Positions 63,048 to 64,000 of a stretch of 64,000 bases of DNA are shown here, in pieces. Source of the DNA: Diphasiastrum complanatum. Taxonomy: Eukaryota; Streptophyta; Lycopodiopsida; Lycopodiales; Lycopodiaceae. Under the pieces are notes generated by a model. It was not told where the DNA came from, searched no databases, and saw nothing but the letters and a program-made list of their open reading frames with translations. A program made the position numbers and the translations under genes. The stretch covers positions 28,108,340 through 28,172,339 of the forward strand of contig CM055111.1 of the NCBI GenBank assembly GCA_029204225.1, written 5' to 3'. Within the stretch, counting starts at the first letter, position 1. Every line of letters starts with the position of its first letter.

Positions 63048-63775
63048 ATATGCATGTCATGGGAACAATAGAAAGAGAGTATTTCAAAATCTATAAAAGT
63101 GCAATGGTACAAGGTTCATGCACTAGATAACGGGTGTTTGGAGGCCCATGATAAAAATAAAATGGCAGATGCCCTGTTGATTTGCCATCATATCCTTGCC
63201 ATCAGTCACCAAATATCCACAATCATGCATAATGTGTCACAACAATTTCAATAGAATTAGGAACATAATTTTCAAGATTCCATCTTTGATTCTAGCCATG
63301 ATGCCTATGTATTTTCAAGAATGCATTTGTGAAGCTACGTATTATCAAGATTCCATCTATGAGGACCTTGAATTTTGAATGCTGAAAATCAGATTTTCAA
63401 AAACAAAATGAGGTCCTATAACTATGCCCAAAGTAATGGTGGTCCCCAACTCAATTTGAATCTTTGATTTATGTAAGATTTGAGTGGACACACACATTAT
63501 ATGTTTTTGTCTATGGCTAAAGTTTGAAATATGGTAAAGCGTGACACTCAACACATAAAATAGCCAAGAGTAAAATTTGTGTAGCACTCAAAGCAAGTTA
63601 ACATATACAAATAACAATAAAAAATGATATATTCTATATACCTTTCAAAGATACCTATTCTTTGAAAAAAAAATTCTAATTAACTCAAGGGTGTTCTAAC
63701 AACCCACCTCTCAAAATGTTTTGATTTCTTAGCCACTTGTGATGGATGTTGATGTATATAGTTTTTATCTTTTTC

Positions 63776-63785
<10 letters not shown>
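63046..63785. other. No gene seen; repeat shared with 10.2 kb
   Basis: The stretch 63690-63760 resembles 10225-10300 (ACAACCCACCTCTCAAAATG and GGATGTTGATGTAT against similar blocks); both lie just upstream of a GA array. No coding sequence. Confidence 0.5.

Positions 63786-63853
<68 letters not shown>
63786..63853. repeat. (GT)6(GA)28 compound microsatellite
   Basis: GT repeat about 63786-63797 passes directly into a GA repeat to 63853. Confidence 0.95.
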
Positions 63854-63855
<2 letters not shown>

Positions 63856-64000
63856 AGTTCCTCACACTCTAGTTCTTGGTTGTGGTCACATTTTTGCACA
63901 ATTAGGAATTTTGGTGGAAAAGCGGCGAGTGGCCTGGTAAGGAAAAAAGTGCAGGTCATTATTTTCAACTTCTGACATCACTGTTGGCCTCTAAGTGACT

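Overview
The window looks like nuclear DNA of a flowering plant. It is AT-rich, has one intron-containing plant metabolic gene, and is otherwise packed with nested Ty1/copia and Ty3/gypsy LTR retrotransposons and very long (GA)n/(CT)n microsatellites. The species cannot be named from the sequence.

The only gene that reads as intact is a four-exon short-chain dehydrogenase/reductase (SDR) on the minus strand (9314 to 6024, predicted 293 aa). It belongs to the plant neomenthol dehydrogenase/salutaridine reductase-like group. An orphan copy of its third exon lies on the plus strand at 11044-11223. The other coding traces belong to transposable elements or are pseudogenes. The most unusual is a histone H3/CENH3-like pseudogene (12147-13342), split by a solo LTR (12342-13119) with a GAGAG target-site duplication; removing that LTR and one duplication copy restores the histone reading frame across the junction.

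Layout. 0.4-1.9 kb: a foldback element with 25-bp terminal inverted repeats. 1.9-2.8 kb: a copia LTR with primer-binding site. 6.0-9.3 kb: SDR gene. 9.6-10.8 kb: poly-G/GC-rich hairpins and a (GA)n-duplication-(CT)n block. 11.0-13.3 kb: SDR exon copy, copia scrap, histone pseudogene. 14.3-17.6 kb: minus-strand copia pol with 3' LTR, next to a plus-strand copia scrap. 18.4-19.0 kb: solo LTR. 20.4-21.1 kb: antisense coiled-coil-like pseudo-ORF. 22.2-26.8 kb: degenerate gypsy gag-pol (Athila/Tat-like). 27.5-28.3 kb: unrecognised 297-codon ORF. 31-33.6 kb: microsatellite-bearing LTRs. 33.7-36.4 kb: LTR element with a novel 360-codon ORF (X1). 36.4-38.4 kb: decayed copia. 38.6-41.4 kb: minus-strand gag with three zinc knuckles plus protease. 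41.5-46.7 kb: gypsy LTR and gag invaded by a second X-family element (X3). 46.7-50.6 kb: nearly complete copia pol with 3' LTR (Copia-A). 51.6-58.6 kb: third X-family element (X2), split by a complete 4.7-kb copia deletion derivative (Copia-B, paired 672-bp LTRs, GTTA duplication). 58.6-62.7 kb: further copia scraps. 62.9-63.9 kb: more (GA)n.

The elements form an insertion stratigraphy: Copia-B is inside X2, X2's LTR is inside an older copia, X3 is inside a gypsy gag and was then partly duplicated, and a solo LTR is inside the histone pseudogene. Several otherwise different LTR families carry a palindrome centred on CACACGTGTG, which may be a shared regulatory site. The best candidates for something undescribed are the X-family LTR elements with their conserved ORF and the CENH3-like retro-pseudogene.
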